A stretch of 64,000 nucleotides of DNA from Vibrio splendidus. Its GTDB lineage: Bacteria > Pseudomonadota > Gammaproteobacteria > Enterobacterales > Vibrionaceae. Shown here in pieces: positions 18,164-27,665 of the stretch (within the stretch, counting starts at the first letter, position 1; each line of letters begins with the position of its first letter). A model generated the notes under the pieces. It searched no databases, had not been told where the DNA came from, and worked only from the letters and a program-made list of their open reading frames with translations. The DNA is taken from positions 1-64,000 of the forward strand of contig NZ_LNRF01000012.1 in NCBI RefSeq assembly GCF_001557875.1, written 5' to 3'. The position numbers were made by a program, and so were the translations under genes.

Positions 18164-18227
18164 AGTTAATAGACAGAACCAGTTAATAGAAATTACCGTC
18201 AGTTAATCGAAAGAACAGGAAGTTAGA
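18164..18227 (+). repeat. Short degenerate tandem repeat between fliK and fliL
   Basis: AGTTAATAGACAGAACC-like units begin at 18164, 18181, 18201 and (shortened) 18221, a period of 17-20 bases, filling most of the 90-base gap. The last unit reaches the fliL ribosome binding site. Confidence 0.55.
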
Positions 18228-18234
18228 GCAAAAT

Positions 18235-18723
18235 ATGGCAGAAGAACAAGATGCACCTAAAGGGAAGAGTAAGCTCCTCATAATCATTATAGCGGTAGTC
18301 GTTTTACTGCTTGGCGTAGGTGGTGCACTGTTCTTTTTCTTAGGCTCTGATGATAGCGCCTCAGAATCTCAGTCTCAGCCTGCTACTGCTGTGGTCGCAG
18401 CCGAGCCTGTTATGTATGTTAATATCCCTCAGCCCTTCTTGTTCAATGTGACAGGTGATAAAAAAGACCGCCTAGTTCAGATAAAAGCACAGCTGATGGT
18501 GCGTGGCAGCAAGAATGAAGACTTGGCTCGTTACCACTCTCCTCTTGTAGAGAGTACGTTATTAGCAACGTTCGCTTCAGCAACGGTTGATCAATTGCGC
18601 TCTCCAACTGGGCGAGTTGAACTGCGAAATAAGGCGACTGAAGATATTAAAGCAAGCCTGGCTCAAGCTGTTGGCCAGCCTGTGATTGAAAAAGTGTTAT
18701 TCACTGACTTCGTAATTCAATAG
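18235..18723 (+). CDS. fliL: Flagellar basal body-associated protein FliL
   Basis: A 162-residue FliL, a single-pass inner-membrane protein that surrounds the stator and supports its activity, especially under load. A short Lys-rich cytoplasmic tail is followed by one membrane segment (about 14-37) and a periplasmic domain (about 60-162) related to stomatin/prohibitin folds. It ends in VLFTDFVIQ, typical of the family. It follows the tandem repeat that separates it from fliK. Confidence 0.95.
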   Translation: MAEEQDAPKGKSKLLIIIIAVVVLLLGVGGALFFFLGSDDSASESQSQPATAVVAAEPVMYVNIPQPFLFNVTGDKKDRLVQIKAQLMVRGSKNEDLARYHSPLVESTLLATFASATVDQLRSPTGRVELRNKATEDIKASLAQAVGQPVIEKVLFTDFVIQ

Positions 18724-18730
18724 GTAATTT

Positions 18731-19774
18731 GTGACCGATTTATTAAGCCAAGACGAAATTGATGCGTTATTACATGGCGTTGATGATGTTGAAGACGTAG
18801 AAGATGTCTTAGAAACCGACAATGATAGTGCGGTCAATTTCGACTTCTCATCTCAAGATCGAATCGTCCGTGGTCGAATGCCGACCCTTGAACTTATTAA
18901 CGAGCGTTTCGCACGTCATATGCGGATTAGCTTGTTTAATATGTTACGTAAAACAGCTGAAGTGTCGATCAACGGCGTGCAGATGATGAAGTTTGGTGAG
19001 TACCAAAACACATTGTATGTACCCACTAGTTTAAACATGGTTCGTTTCCGCCCGTTGAAAGGCACGGCGCTTATTACCATGGAAGCTCGTCTTGTTTTTA
19101 TTCTCGTAGAGAACTTTTTTGGTGGTGATGGACGCTTCCACGCCAAGATTGAAGGTCGTGAATTCACGCCAACCGAAAGACGAATTATTCAGTTACTGCT
19201 GAAAATTGTTTTTGAAGATTACAAAGAAGCTTGGTCTCCAGTGATGGGGGTTGAGTTTGAATACTTGGATTCTGAAGTGAACCCAAGTATGGCGAACATT
19301 GTGAGCCCAACAGAAGTGATTGTTGTCAGCTCATTCCACATTGAAGTGGATGGCGGTGGTGGTGACTTCCACGTCGTGATGCCTTACTCCATGGTAGAGC
19401 CGATTCGTGAACTGCTGGATGCCGGTGTTCAATCAGACAAAATGGAAACCGATGTTCGTTGGAGTACCGCGCTGCGTGATGAAATTATGGATGTGCCGGT
19501 TAACTTCCGTGTGAACTTGCTAGAGCAAGATATTTCTCTGCGTGACTTGATGGAGCTGCGCCCCGGTGACGTCATCCCAATGAACATGCCTGAGCATGCG
19601 ACTATGTTCGTTGAAGAGCTGCCAACGTATCGTGTGAAAATGGGCCGTTCCGGTGAGAAGCTCGCAGTACAGATTTCTGAAAAAATTCAAAGACCACATG
19701 TGGTTAAAACTGATCTCGCTTTTCTAGGCAAGGACTTAATGTCTGAGCTGGAAAATAGCGACGATGACGAATAG
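18731..19774 (+). CDS. fliM: Flagellar motor switch protein FliM
   Basis: A 347-residue FliM. The N-terminal LLSQDEIDALLHGV motif is the CheY-P binding peptide; the middle CheC-like domain (about 45-235) contacts FliG; and the C-terminal SpoA domain (about 255-325) packs with FliN in the C ring. It begins with GTG, 7 bases after the fliL stop, with TAGGT as ribosome binding site. All regions needed for switching are present. Confidence 0.97.
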   Translation: MTDLLSQDEIDALLHGVDDVEDVEDVLETDNDSAVNFDFSSQDRIVRGRMPTLELINERFARHMRISLFNMLRKTAEVSINGVQMMKFGEYQNTLYVPTSLNMVRFRPLKGTALITMEARLVFILVENFFGGDGRFHAKIEGREFTPTERRIIQLLLKIVFEDYKEAWSPVMGVEFEYLDSEVNPSMANIVSPTEVIVVSSFHIEVDGGGGDFHVVMPYSMVEPIRELLDAGVQSDKMETDVRWSTALRDEIMDVPVNFRVNLLEQDISLRDLMELRPGDVIPMNMPEHATMFVEELPTYRVKMGRSGEKLAVQISEKIQRPHVVKTDLAFLGKDLMSELENSDDDE

Positions 19775-19803
19775 CAAAATAGATAAAAGTATAGGAATTG
19801 GTA

Positions 19804-20214
19804 ATGGAACCTAGTGAAGATCAAAAGCTAGCAGACGAGTGGGCTGCGGCACTTGGTGAAGATCCTTCAGCACCGTCAATTGATGTTGATGACGTGCTTG
19901 CGGCACCACTTGATGAGCTAACCGATTCATCGTCTCCGATTTCTGAAGATGAGCGTCGTAAACTGGATACCATCATGGATATCCCCGTGACTATCTCAAT
20001 GGAAGTTGGCCGCTCTCAGATCAGTATCCGTAATTTACTTCAGTTGAACCAAGGTTCGGTTGTTGAGTTAGATAGAATTGCTGGTGAGTCACTGGATGTG
20101 ATGGTAAACGGTACCTTGATTGCTCATGGTGAAGTGGTTGTGGTGAACGACAAGTTTGGTATTCGTTTGACTGACGTTATTAGCCAGACAGAACGAATTA
20201 AGAAGCTGCGTTAA
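19804..20214 (+). CDS. fliN: Flagellar motor switch protein FliN
   Basis: A 136-residue FliN that forms most of the C ring and docks FliH. The C-terminal SpoA domain (about 55-135) carries MDIPVTISMEVGRSQISIR and the hydrophobic patch VVVNDKFGIRLTDV. The N-terminal 50 residues are acidic and probably flexible. The open frame starts at a TTG two codons upstream; the ATG with AGGA 7 bases before it is the better start. The stop overlaps fliO (TAATG). Confidence 0.96.
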   Translation: MEPSEDQKLADEWAAALGEDPSAPSIDVDDVLAAPLDELTDSSSPISEDERRKLDTIMDIPVTISMEVGRSQISIRNLLQLNQGSVVELDRIAGESLDVMVNGTLIAHGEVVVVNDKFGIRLTDVISQTERIKKLR

Positions 20215-20624
20215 TGAGCTTTCTGTCTCCAAGATTGGCTAGGCTAGTTATAGGGGGAGCTTTGTTATCTTCTCCTTCTATTGCCTTTGCTGCAACGCCG
20301 CCATCTCTCGATTTAGCGACCACTTTTGGGTCGCTAATTTTCGTTATAGCCTTCATCTTATTTATTGCTTGGCTACTCAAGCGCATGCAAGTGCCTGCAA
20401 TGTCGAATCAGCAAGGCTTGGCGATTGTTAGGCAAATTCCTGTAGGTACTAAAGAACGCATCGCTATTGTTCAAGCTGGTGATGAGCAGTTCTTAGTCGG
20501 GATTACCACGCAATCTATCCAGCTAATTTCTAAGCTCGATAAACCTCTTACTCAGGAGATGCTGGAAAAAAGTACATTTTCAAGTCAGCTTTCCCAGCTA
20601 ATAAAAAAAGATGCAAACAAGTAA
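20214..20624 (+). CDS. fliO: Flagellar biosynthesis protein FliO
   Basis: A 136-residue FliO, the membrane chaperone that stabilises assembly of the FliP ring. It has an N-terminal signal-like hydrophobic stretch (about 8-27) and a membrane segment (about 39-58, FGSLIFVIAFILFIAWLLK). The cytoplasmic C-terminal domain has VRQIPVGTKERIAIVQAG, the conserved FliO motif. It overlaps fliN by one base. Confidence 0.94.
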   Translation: MSFLSPRLARLVIGGALLSSPSIAFAATPPSLDLATTFGSLIFVIAFILFIAWLLKRMQVPAMSNQQGLAIVRQIPVGTKERIAIVQAGDEQFLVGITTQSIQLISKLDKPLTQEMLEKSTFSSQLSQLIKKDANK

Positions 20625-20670
20625 CGGACTTTTGAACTCATCTTACGTTTGCCAAAACGGAGCTTTCCGA

Positions 20671-21540
20671 ATGGTTAAAGTGTTGTTGGTTCAGCTCACT
20701 CTCCTCTGCTCACTCGTATTCAGTATGTCGGTATTTGCACAGGCTGAAGATGGCACCGTCATTCCTGCGAATACCGCTGGCTCAGAGTCGGTAACCATCA
20801 GCACGATGGAACAAGACCAAGCCAAATCGCAAACCATGACCACGGGTAGCTTAACCGGCAATGGTGGTGGCATACCTGCCTTTACCATGACAACCAATGC
20901 TAATGGTGGTGAAGATTACTCGATAAACCTACAGATCTTGGCTCTAATGACCATGCTTGGCTTCTTGCCGGCGATGGTGATTTTGATGACCTCGTTCACC
21001 CGTATTGTGGTGGTGATGTCTATCTTGCGTCAGGCAATGGGTCTACAACAAACACCGTCTAACCAAGTGATTATTGGTATCGCGATATTCTTGACCTTCT
21101 TCATCATGTCGCCAGTGATTAACCAAGTTAACGAACAAGCAGTTCAGCCTTATCTCAATGAACAGATATCGGCACGACAGGCATTCGATGTTGCCCAAGA
21201 ACCGATTAAGTCCTTCATGCTTAAACAGACTCGAATCAAAGATCTAGAAACCTTTGTTGAGATCTCTGGTGCGGAAGTGACCAACCCTGAAGATGTTTCA
21301 ATGGCGGTTCTGATTCCAGCATTTATCACGTCAGAATTGAAAACGGCTTTCCAGATAGGCTTTATGTTGTTCTTGCCGTTCCTAATCATCGACTTGGTAG
21401 TGGCATCGGTATTAATGGCTATGGGTATGATGATGTTGTCACCAATGATTGTATCGCTGCCGTTTAAGTTGATGCTGTTTGTTCTTGTTGATGGTTGGAA
21501 CTTGATACTCTCCACTCTCGCGGGCAGTTTTGCCTTGTAG
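20671..21540 (+). CDS. fliP: Flagellar export gate protein FliP
   Basis: A FliP of 289 residues that forms, with FliQ and FliR, the helical export pore. It has a cleavable signal sequence (about 1-24, ending FAQA), then four membrane segments. The family motif FLPAMVILMTSFTRIVVV is near residue 113. The open frame begins at 20611 inside fliO, but the ATG at 20671 has CGGAG 8 bases upstream and puts the signal peptide at the N-terminus, so it is preferred. Confidence 0.96.
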   Translation: MVKVLLVQLTLLCSLVFSMSVFAQAEDGTVIPANTAGSESVTISTMEQDQAKSQTMTTGSLTGNGGGIPAFTMTTNANGGEDYSINLQILALMTMLGFLPAMVILMTSFTRIVVVMSILRQAMGLQQTPSNQVIIGIAIFLTFFIMSPVINQVNEQAVQPYLNEQISARQAFDVAQEPIKSFMLKQTRIKDLETFVEISGAEVTNPEDVSMAVLIPAFITSELKTAFQIGFMLFLPFLIIDLVVASVLMAMGMMMLSPMIVSLPFKLMLFVLVDGWNLILSTLAGSFAL

Positions 21541-21551
21541 CCGGGGGAATA

Positions 21552-21821
21552 ATGAATCCTGAAATATTCGTAGAGTTGTTCCGAGATGCCCTTTGGATGG
21601 TACTCATCATGGTTTGCGCCATTATCATCCCGAGCCTGCTGATCGGTTTAGTCGTCGCTGTTTTCCAAGCTGCGACCTCTATCAACGAACAAACACTGAG
21701 CTTCTTGCCTCGTTTGATTGTGACTTTGTTGGCGTTGATGCTATTTGCACACTGGATGACTCAGATGATGATGGAGTTCTTTTTTGAACTCATCGAACGC
21801 TTGCCGCAAGTTCTGTATTAA
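21552..21821 (+). CDS. fliQ: Flagellar export gate protein FliQ
   Basis: An 89-residue protein with two membrane segments (about 15-40 and 52-75), the standard FliQ. Four copies sit in the export gate. MNPEIFVELFRDALW is the N-terminus at the ATG at 21552, with GGGGGA just upstream. The longer open frame starting at 21495 overlaps fliP and is not used. Confidence 0.95.
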   Translation: MNPEIFVELFRDALWMVLIMVCAIIIPSLLIGLVVAVFQAATSINEQTLSFLPRLIVTLLALMLFAHWMTQMMMEFFFELIERLPQVLY

Positions 21822-21827
21822 ATCGAT

Positions 21828-22610
21828 ATGGAATACCCGACGAGCCTTGTACTAGAGTGGTTAGCCAATTATTTTTGGCCATATACTCGTATCTCAGCGA
21901 TGCTGATGGTGATGACGGTAACGGGCGCGCGCTTTGTGTCGCCGCGTATTCGTCTGTATTTAGGTTTGGCTATCACCTTTGCCGTGATGCCCGCAATTCC
22001 TGCTGTTCCCAAAGAGATCGAACTTCTGTCCTTTCAAGGCTTCCTGACTGTCTTTGAACAGATCGTGATTGGTGTTGCCATGGGCTTTGTTACTCAGTTT
22101 ATGATTCAGACCTTCGTTATGCTCGGTCAGATCTTAGGTATGCAATCTAGCTTGGGCTTCGCTTCAATGGTTGACCCTGCTAACGGGCAAAACACGCCAG
22201 TACTTGGTCAGTTGTTCATGTTGCTTGCGACCATGTTTTTTTTGGCGACCGATGGTCACTTGAAAATGCTGCAGCTGGTGGTGTTCAGTTTTAAGACTTT
22301 GCCGATTGGCAGTGGCTCTTTGACTTCTGTTGATTTTCGAGAGCTCGCGTTGTGGCTTGGTATCATGTTCAAAACGGCATTGGCGATGTCCTTGTCGGGC
22401 ATTATCGCACTGTTAACGATTAACCTTTCTTTTGGTGTAATGACGCGTGCTGCACCTCAGTTAAATATCTTTTCTTTGGGTTTTGCATTTGCGCTACTCG
22501 TGGGTCTGTTACTTTGTTGGTACATCCTTGGCGGCTTGTATAGTCACTATGAGCTATTCTGGATGCAAGGCGAACAACAGATATGTCGTCTAATCCGGTT
22601 AGATTGCTAG
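21828..22610 (+). CDS. fliR: Flagellar export gate protein FliR
   Basis: A 260-residue polytopic membrane protein, the single FliR subunit that closes the FliPQR pore. About six hydrophobic segments are visible, and GMQSSLGFASMVDPANGQNT is the conserved family segment near residue 110. It lies 6 bases after fliQ and 9 bases before flhB, as in most flagellar clusters. Confidence 0.95.
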   Translation: MEYPTSLVLEWLANYFWPYTRISAMLMVMTVTGARFVSPRIRLYLGLAITFAVMPAIPAVPKEIELLSFQGFLTVFEQIVIGVAMGFVTQFMIQTFVMLGQILGMQSSLGFASMVDPANGQNTPVLGQLFMLLATMFFLATDGHLKMLQLVVFSFKTLPIGSGSLTSVDFRELALWLGIMFKTALAMSLSGIIALLTINLSFGVMTRAAPQLNIFSLGFAFALLVGLLLCWYILGGLYSHYELFWMQGEQQICRLIRLDC

Positions 22611-22619
22611 GAGACTGAA

Positions 22620-23750
22620 ATGGCAGAGTCAGACGGTCAAGAACGCACAGAAGACGCCACGCCCAAACGCTTGCAACAGGCCAAAGAGAAAGGGCAGGTT
22701 GCAAGGTCAAAAGAGCTAGCTTCAGCGTCGGTACTGATAGTTGGTGCGATTGCATTAATGTGGTTTGGCGAATCGATGGCGAAGGCTTTGTTCGAGGCTA
22801 TGCAACGTCTGTTTTCTCTGAGCCGCGACGAGATCTTTGACACCAACAAGCTCTTTGAAATCGCTGGTGGCGCACTGGTGAACTTACTGTTTCCACTGTT
22901 CTTAATTTTGATAACTTTGTTTGTTGCGGCTGTTATTGGTGCGGCAGGTGTTGGCGGGATTAACTTTTCGATGCAAGCTGCAATGCCAAAGGCGTCTAAG
23001 CTCAATCCACTCAGTGGTATCAAGCGTATGTTTGGCCTACAAAGCTGGGTTGAACTGCTGAAATCTATTTTGAAAGTGGCACTTGTATCAGGCATGGCTA
23101 TTTATCTTATTCAGGCCTCTCAGCATGATTTAATGCAGCTGAGTATGGATGTGTATCCGCAGAATATCTTTCATGCTTTGGATATCTTGCTTAACTTCAT
23201 TCTTTTAATCAGTTGCTCTTTGCTGATCGTGGTTGCCATTGATATCCCGTTCCAGATCTGGCAACACGCTGATCAGCTGAAAATGACCAAACAAGAAGTC
23301 AAAGACGAATTCAAAGATACCGAAGGTAAGCCGGAAGTAAAAGGCCGAATTCGTATGCTACAAAGGGAAGCGGCTCAGCGTCGTATGATGGCAGACGTCC
23401 CTCAAGCGGATGTGATTGTGACCAACCCAGAGCACTTTTCCGTGGCACTGCGTTATAAGCAGAATCAAGATAAAGCGCCGATTGTGGTTGCCAAAGGTGT
23501 CGACCACATGGCGATGAAAATCCGAGAGATTGCACGCGAAAACGATATCTATATTGTTCCGGCACCGCCATTGGCGAGGGCGCTTTATCACACCACTGAA
23601 CTAGAACAACAAATTCCTGACGGTCTGTTTACGGCTGTTGCGCAGGTGCTTGCATATGTTTTCCAGCTTAAGCAGTACCGAAAACGAGGTGGTGAGAGAC
23701 CAAAACTGCAAGATTCTAATATGCCGATCCCACCTGATTTACGTCATTAG
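22620..23750 (+). CDS. flhB: Flagellar export switch protein FlhB
   Basis: A 376-residue FlhB with four membrane segments (about 30-210) and a cytoplasmic domain that cleaves itself at the NPxH motif. Here the motif is NPEH at 269-272, with the scissile Asn269-Pro270 at the same numbering as E. coli; Glu replaces the Thr common in enterics but catalysis needs only N, P and H. After hook completion FliK acts on this domain to change substrate class. It is the last gene of the fliK operon; flhA follows after a 212-base gap containing a sigma-54 promoter. Confidence 0.97.
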   Translation: MAESDGQERTEDATPKRLQQAKEKGQVARSKELASASVLIVGAIALMWFGESMAKALFEAMQRLFSLSRDEIFDTNKLFEIAGGALVNLLFPLFLILITLFVAAVIGAAGVGGINFSMQAAMPKASKLNPLSGIKRMFGLQSWVELLKSILKVALVSGMAIYLIQASQHDLMQLSMDVYPQNIFHALDILLNFILLISCSLLIVVAIDIPFQIWQHADQLKMTKQEVKDEFKDTEGKPEVKGRIRMLQREAAQRRMMADVPQADVIVTNPEHFSVALRYKQNQDKAPIVVAKGVDHMAMKIREIARENDIYIVPAPPLARALYHTTELEQQIPDGLFTAVAQVLAYVFQLKQYRKRGGERPKLQDSNMPIPPDLRH

Positions 23751-23846
23751 ATCAATTGCTTGAGCTCTGCGTGATGAACCCTGATAATAGTGAGCTAGCC
23801 AATCTTCCTTTTATTGAGGTGATGGCGATAATTTGACGTGAGATGT

Positions 23847-23862
23847 TGGTACAGTGTTTGCT
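23847..23862 (+). promoter_or_regulatory. Sigma-54 promoter of the flhAFG-fliA-che operon
   Basis: TGGTACA, four bases, TTGCT; GG at 23848-23849 and GC at 23860-23861 are ten bases apart. It is 100 bases upstream of flhA. In V. cholerae flhAFG-fliA is a FlrA-dependent class II operon, so this is the expected place. Confidence 0.85.
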
Positions 23863-23962
23863 GTAGTAAGCCTGAACATTATAAGCCCATAGCAAAACAG
23901 CCCTGACTAAGATCTAATCCACTTGTTCAGAGAGCTACAACATAGCGAAACTGTCTAGATTT

Positions 23963-26062
23963 ATGAAATTCTCCCTGCCTTTTGCGGACAAGCTACCTAA
24001 AATCCCGAACCGTGCCATGCCTGCGGTTGGTGCACCTGTTATGGTACTTGCAACGCTTGCTATGGTGGTGTTGCCCATTCCAGCTTTCTTATTGGATATG
24101 TTCTTCACCTTTAACATTGCGCTGTCTATGGTTGTGCTATTGGTTTCGGTTTATACCCGCAGACCTTTAGACTTTGCTGCATTCCCGACCGTACTTCTGA
24201 TTGCGACTCTGCTTCGATTAGCCTTGAACGTTGCTTCAACACGTGTGGTCTTGCTTCATGGTCATGAAGGTGGCGACGCAGCTGGTAACGTGATTGAAGC
24301 CTTTGGTAACGTGGTTATCGGTGGTAACTATGCCGTAGGTCTAGTGGTGTTCTTGATTCTGATGATCATTAACTTCATGGTTGTAACCAAAGGTGCAGGC
24401 CGTATCTCGGAAGTAAGCGCGCGTTTCACTTTGGACGCCTTACCGGGTAAACAGATGGCAATCGATGCCGACTTGAACGCAGGTTTGATCGACCAAGATC
24501 AGGCTCGTCTGAGACGTTTTGAAGTAACCAAAGAAGCCGACTTCTACGGTTCGATGGACGGTGCGTCTAAGTTTGTTAAAGGCGATGCGATCGCTGGTAT
24601 CTTAATCTTATTCATCAATATCATTGGTGGCTTGAGCATTGGTATGGCTCAGTTTGACCTTGGTTTTGGTGAAGCAATTGAAATCTACACACTACTGACT
24701 ATCGGTGATGGTCTGGTTGCACAAATTCCATCTCTATTACTGTCTATTGCAGCCGCGATGATGGTAACGCGTCAAAACACTGATGAAGACATGGGGCAGC
24801 AGCTCGTCTTCCAGATGTTCGACAATCCAAAAGCCTTGATGATCACCGCTGCAATCCTTGGCATCATGGGTATTGTTCCGGGTATGCCACATTTCTCGTT
24901 CTTGAGCCTTGCAGTTATTGCGGGTGCGGGTGCGTATTACATCGATAAAAAGAACAAGAAGAAGGCGGAAGAACCAAACCTTCCGGCGACCGTTGAAGCG
25001 AATGGAGAAGTAGGTTCTCAGAAAGAGCTTTCTTGGGATGATGTTCAACCTGTTGATATTATTGGCTTAGAAGTAGGTTACCGTTTAATTCCTTTGGTGG
25101 ATAGAGACCAAGGGGGCGAACTTCTTGAACGTGTTAAAGGTGTGCGTAAGAAGCTGTCTCAAGACTTTGGTTTCTTGATCCCAGCGGTGCACATTCGCGA
25201 TAACCTAGAACTGACACCAAACAGCTATCGAATCACCTTGATGGGTGTCGCGGTAGGTGAGGCTGAGATAAAACCAGACATGGAACTCGCGATTAACCCA
25301 GGTCAAGTCTACGGTATGATCGATGGTGAGCCGACGATTGACCCTGCCTTTGGCCTTGAAGCTGTATGGATACGTGAAGAGCAGCGTGAACATGCACAAG
25401 CTCTAGGTTATACCGTTGTCGATTCTTCTACAGTACTGGCGACACACCTTAGCCAACTGCTAACCAATAACGCATCACAGCTTATTGGTCACGAAGAAGT
25501 TCAGAATTTGCTTGAGATGCTCAGCCGCTCAACACCTAAGCTGGTGGAAGGTTTTGTACCGGATCAATTGCAGTTGGGTGTGGTCGTAAAAGTGCTACAG
25601 AACCTATTGAATGAAGCCATTCCAATTCGTGATATTCGAACCATAGTCCAAACTTTGTCGGAGTATTCTGGTAAGAGTCAAGAACCTGACATACTTACGG
25701 CGGCGGTTCGTATCTCATTGAAACGGCTAATTGTTCAGGAAATCAATGGTATAGAGCCAGAATTGCCAGTGATAACCTTGATTCCTGAGCTGGAACAAAT
25801 CTTGCATCAAACCATGCAGGCATCCGGCGGAGAATCTGCTGGTATTGAACCTGGTTTAGCCGAACGTTTACAGACCTCCCTCAGCCACGCGACACAAGAG
25901 CAAGAGCTGAAAGGTGAGCCCGCGGTGCTACTGACCTCTGGTGTGTTACGTTCGACTCTGGCTAAGTTCGTGAAAAACACGATTCCAAGCTTGAGAGTTT
26001 TGTCTTACCAAGAGATACCGGACGAAAAGCAGATACGTATAGTACAAGCTGTTGGTAATTAA
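23963..26062 (+). CDS. flhA: Flagellar export gate protein FlhA
   Basis: A 699-residue FlhA. The N-terminal half (about 15-330) has eight membrane segments that use the proton motive force. It includes the FHIPEP-family segment RISEVSARFTLDALPGKQM. The C-terminal cytoplasmic domain (about 360-699) forms the nonameric docking ring for chaperone-substrate complexes. No ribosome binding site is evident before the ATG. It is the first gene behind the sigma-54 promoter at 23847. Confidence 0.97.
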   Translation: MKFSLPFADKLPKIPNRAMPAVGAPVMVLATLAMVVLPIPAFLLDMFFTFNIALSMVVLLVSVYTRRPLDFAAFPTVLLIATLLRLALNVASTRVVLLHGHEGGDAAGNVIEAFGNVVIGGNYAVGLVVFLILMIINFMVVTKGAGRISEVSARFTLDALPGKQMAIDADLNAGLIDQDQARLRRFEVTKEADFYGSMDGASKFVKGDAIAGILILFINIIGGLSIGMAQFDLGFGEAIEIYTLLTIGDGLVAQIPSLLLSIAAAMMVTRQNTDEDMGQQLVFQMFDNPKALMITAAILGIMGIVPGMPHFSFLSLAVIAGAGAYYIDKKNKKKAEEPNLPATVEANGEVGSQKELSWDDVQPVDIIGLEVGYRLIPLVDRDQGGELLERVKGVRKKLSQDFGFLIPAVHIRDNLELTPNSYRITLMGVAVGEAEIKPDMELAINPGQVYGMIDGEPTIDPAFGLEAVWIREEQREHAQALGYTVVDSSTVLATHLSQLLTNNASQLIGHEEVQNLLEMLSRSTPKLVEGFVPDQLQLGVVVKVLQNLLNEAIPIRDIRTIVQTLSEYSGKSQEPDILTAAVRISLKRLIVQEINGIEPELPVITLIPELEQILHQTMQASGGESAGIEPGLAERLQTSLSHATQEQELKGEPAVLLTSGVLRSTLAKFVKNTIPSLRVLSYQEIPDEKQIRIVQAVGN

Positions 26063-26089
26063 GCCGCCTAATTAGAACGGACGATCGAA

Positions 26090-27652
26090 TTGAAAATTAA
26101 ACGATTTTTTGCAAAAGATATGCGAACCGCGCTGCTCCAAGTTAAAGAAGAACTTGGCTCAGAAGCGGTGATCATGTCTAACAAAAAGGTCGCAGGTGGT
26201 GTGGAAATTGTTGCCGCTATTGATGGTGAATCCAGCCCGTCGACAGCAAGCCAGAGACTCAATAAACCTCAGCAGCCTGCGCAAAGCCAATATACACAAA
26301 TGGCCGCGCCCCCGGTTCCTACAGGGCGTCGTCAATTAGACGATGACAAGGTTAGCCTGCAGTCGAACGCTGAAGGTGGTCGCTCAATGACCAAGCGCTT
26401 TGCGAATATGCTAAAGCAATACAGTCATGGCGCCGATGATGAGCCACAACATCGTGCTGAAAATGAAGATTCATTGTCAGCATTGCTCAATCGCCAATCA
26501 AGCACGGGTCATAAGCCTCATAGTCATCAGACTCAAAGTAATTTGCAGTCTCACGTCCATCAGCAATCACACGGTAAGCAACAGTCTCACGGTAACCTAG
26601 ATTCTGCATTTGCTCGTGAAACAGGTTTATCCCAATTGATTGCCGAAGACCGCAGAGTAGAGCGTCCAGCACCTCGTTTGGATCCTACCCGTTATGATCG
26701 TGGTCGTGAGAATACGCATTCCAAAGGTTCAGATACTGAAATGGAAACGATGCGCGAAGAGATGACCTCAATTCGTCGTCTGTTAGAGCATCAAGTATCT
26801 GGATTAATGTGGCAAGAAGTTGAGCGTCGTGAACCGCTGAGAGCCATGCTTATCAAACGCCTTGAACGTATGGGTGTATCTGCAGAGCTTGCCGATCAAA
26901 TGGCGTGTTACATTCCTGAAGATACCAAACCTGCACGTGCGTGGAAGGCGTTGTTAGCCTTGGTTGCTGACCAAATCTCCGTTACACAAAAAGATATTTT
27001 AAAACGCGGCGGTATTGTGGCTCTACTTGGCCCAACTGGCGTGGGTAAAACAACGACTGTTGCAAAGCTAGCTGCACGTGCTGCCATGGAATATGGCGCA
27101 GATAACGTCGCACTAGTGACAACTGACACATATCGTATAGGTGCACATGAGCAGTTATCGATCTATGGTCGAATTATGGGTTGTCCTGTAAGAGTTGCTA
27201 AAGATTCTAGTGAATTGGCCGATGTAATATATCAGTTACGTAATCGTCGCCTAATTCTGGTCGATACTGCAGGCATGGGACAACGAGATGTTCGCCTATC
27301 TGAGCAGTTAGACACATTGATGCAAGAGAGTGGTTCCGTTATCAATAGCTACCTTGTGTTGCCTGCAACCGCGCAACGCAAAGTGCTGCAAGAAACAATT
27401 GAACACTTTAGAAGAATCCCGTTGTCGGGATGCATCATGACTAAGCTGGATGAATCCCTAAGTCTAGGTGAATTCATCAGTGTCGTAATACAAAATGCAT
27501 TACCAGTTGCTTACATTGCAAATGGTCAACGAGTTCCTGAAGATATCGTTATAGCTCAGCCAAAGTACATGATTGCTAAGGCCAATGAGTTATTAGAAAA
27601 ATCTACAGAGAATGAACCTCATTACTGGAATAGCGATTCTGAAGGGCTCTAG
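26090..27652 (+). CDS. flhF: Polar flagellar placement GTPase FlhF
   Basis: A 520-residue SRP-type GTPase that marks the pole where the single flagellum is built. The N-terminal MKIKRFFAKDMR is the Vibrio FlhF start, encoded by TTG. A variable linker (about 50-220) includes a His/Gln-rich tract (141-168, seven His). The NG domain starts near 240, with P-loop GPTGVGKTTT near 313 and DTAG later. Together with FlhG it sets flagellar number. GACGG upstream is a weak ribosome binding site. Confidence 0.96.
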   Translation: MKIKRFFAKDMRTALLQVKEELGSEAVIMSNKKVAGGVEIVAAIDGESSPSTASQRLNKPQQPAQSQYTQMAAPPVPTGRRQLDDDKVSLQSNAEGGRSMTKRFANMLKQYSHGADDEPQHRAENEDSLSALLNRQSSTGHKPHSHQTQSNLQSHVHQQSHGKQQSHGNLDSAFARETGLSQLIAEDRRVERPAPRLDPTRYDRGRENTHSKGSDTEMETMREEMTSIRRLLEHQVSGLMWQEVERREPLRAMLIKRLERMGVSAELADQMACYIPEDTKPARAWKALLALVADQISVTQKDILKRGGIVALLGPTGVGKTTTVAKLAARAAMEYGADNVALVTTDTYRIGAHEQLSIYGRIMGCPVRVAKDSSELADVIYQLRNRRLILVDTAGMGQRDVRLSEQLDTLMQESGSVINSYLVLPATAQRKVLQETIEHFRRIPLSGCIMTKLDESLSLGEFISVVIQNALPVAYIANGQRVPEDIVIAQPKYMIAKANELLEKSTENEPHYWNSDSEGL

Positions 27653-27665
27653 GCGGCGGATAAAT

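Noticed and set aside
22637..23095. 152-codon minus-strand open frame
   Set aside because: Antisense to flhB, with no start signal and no recognisable domain.
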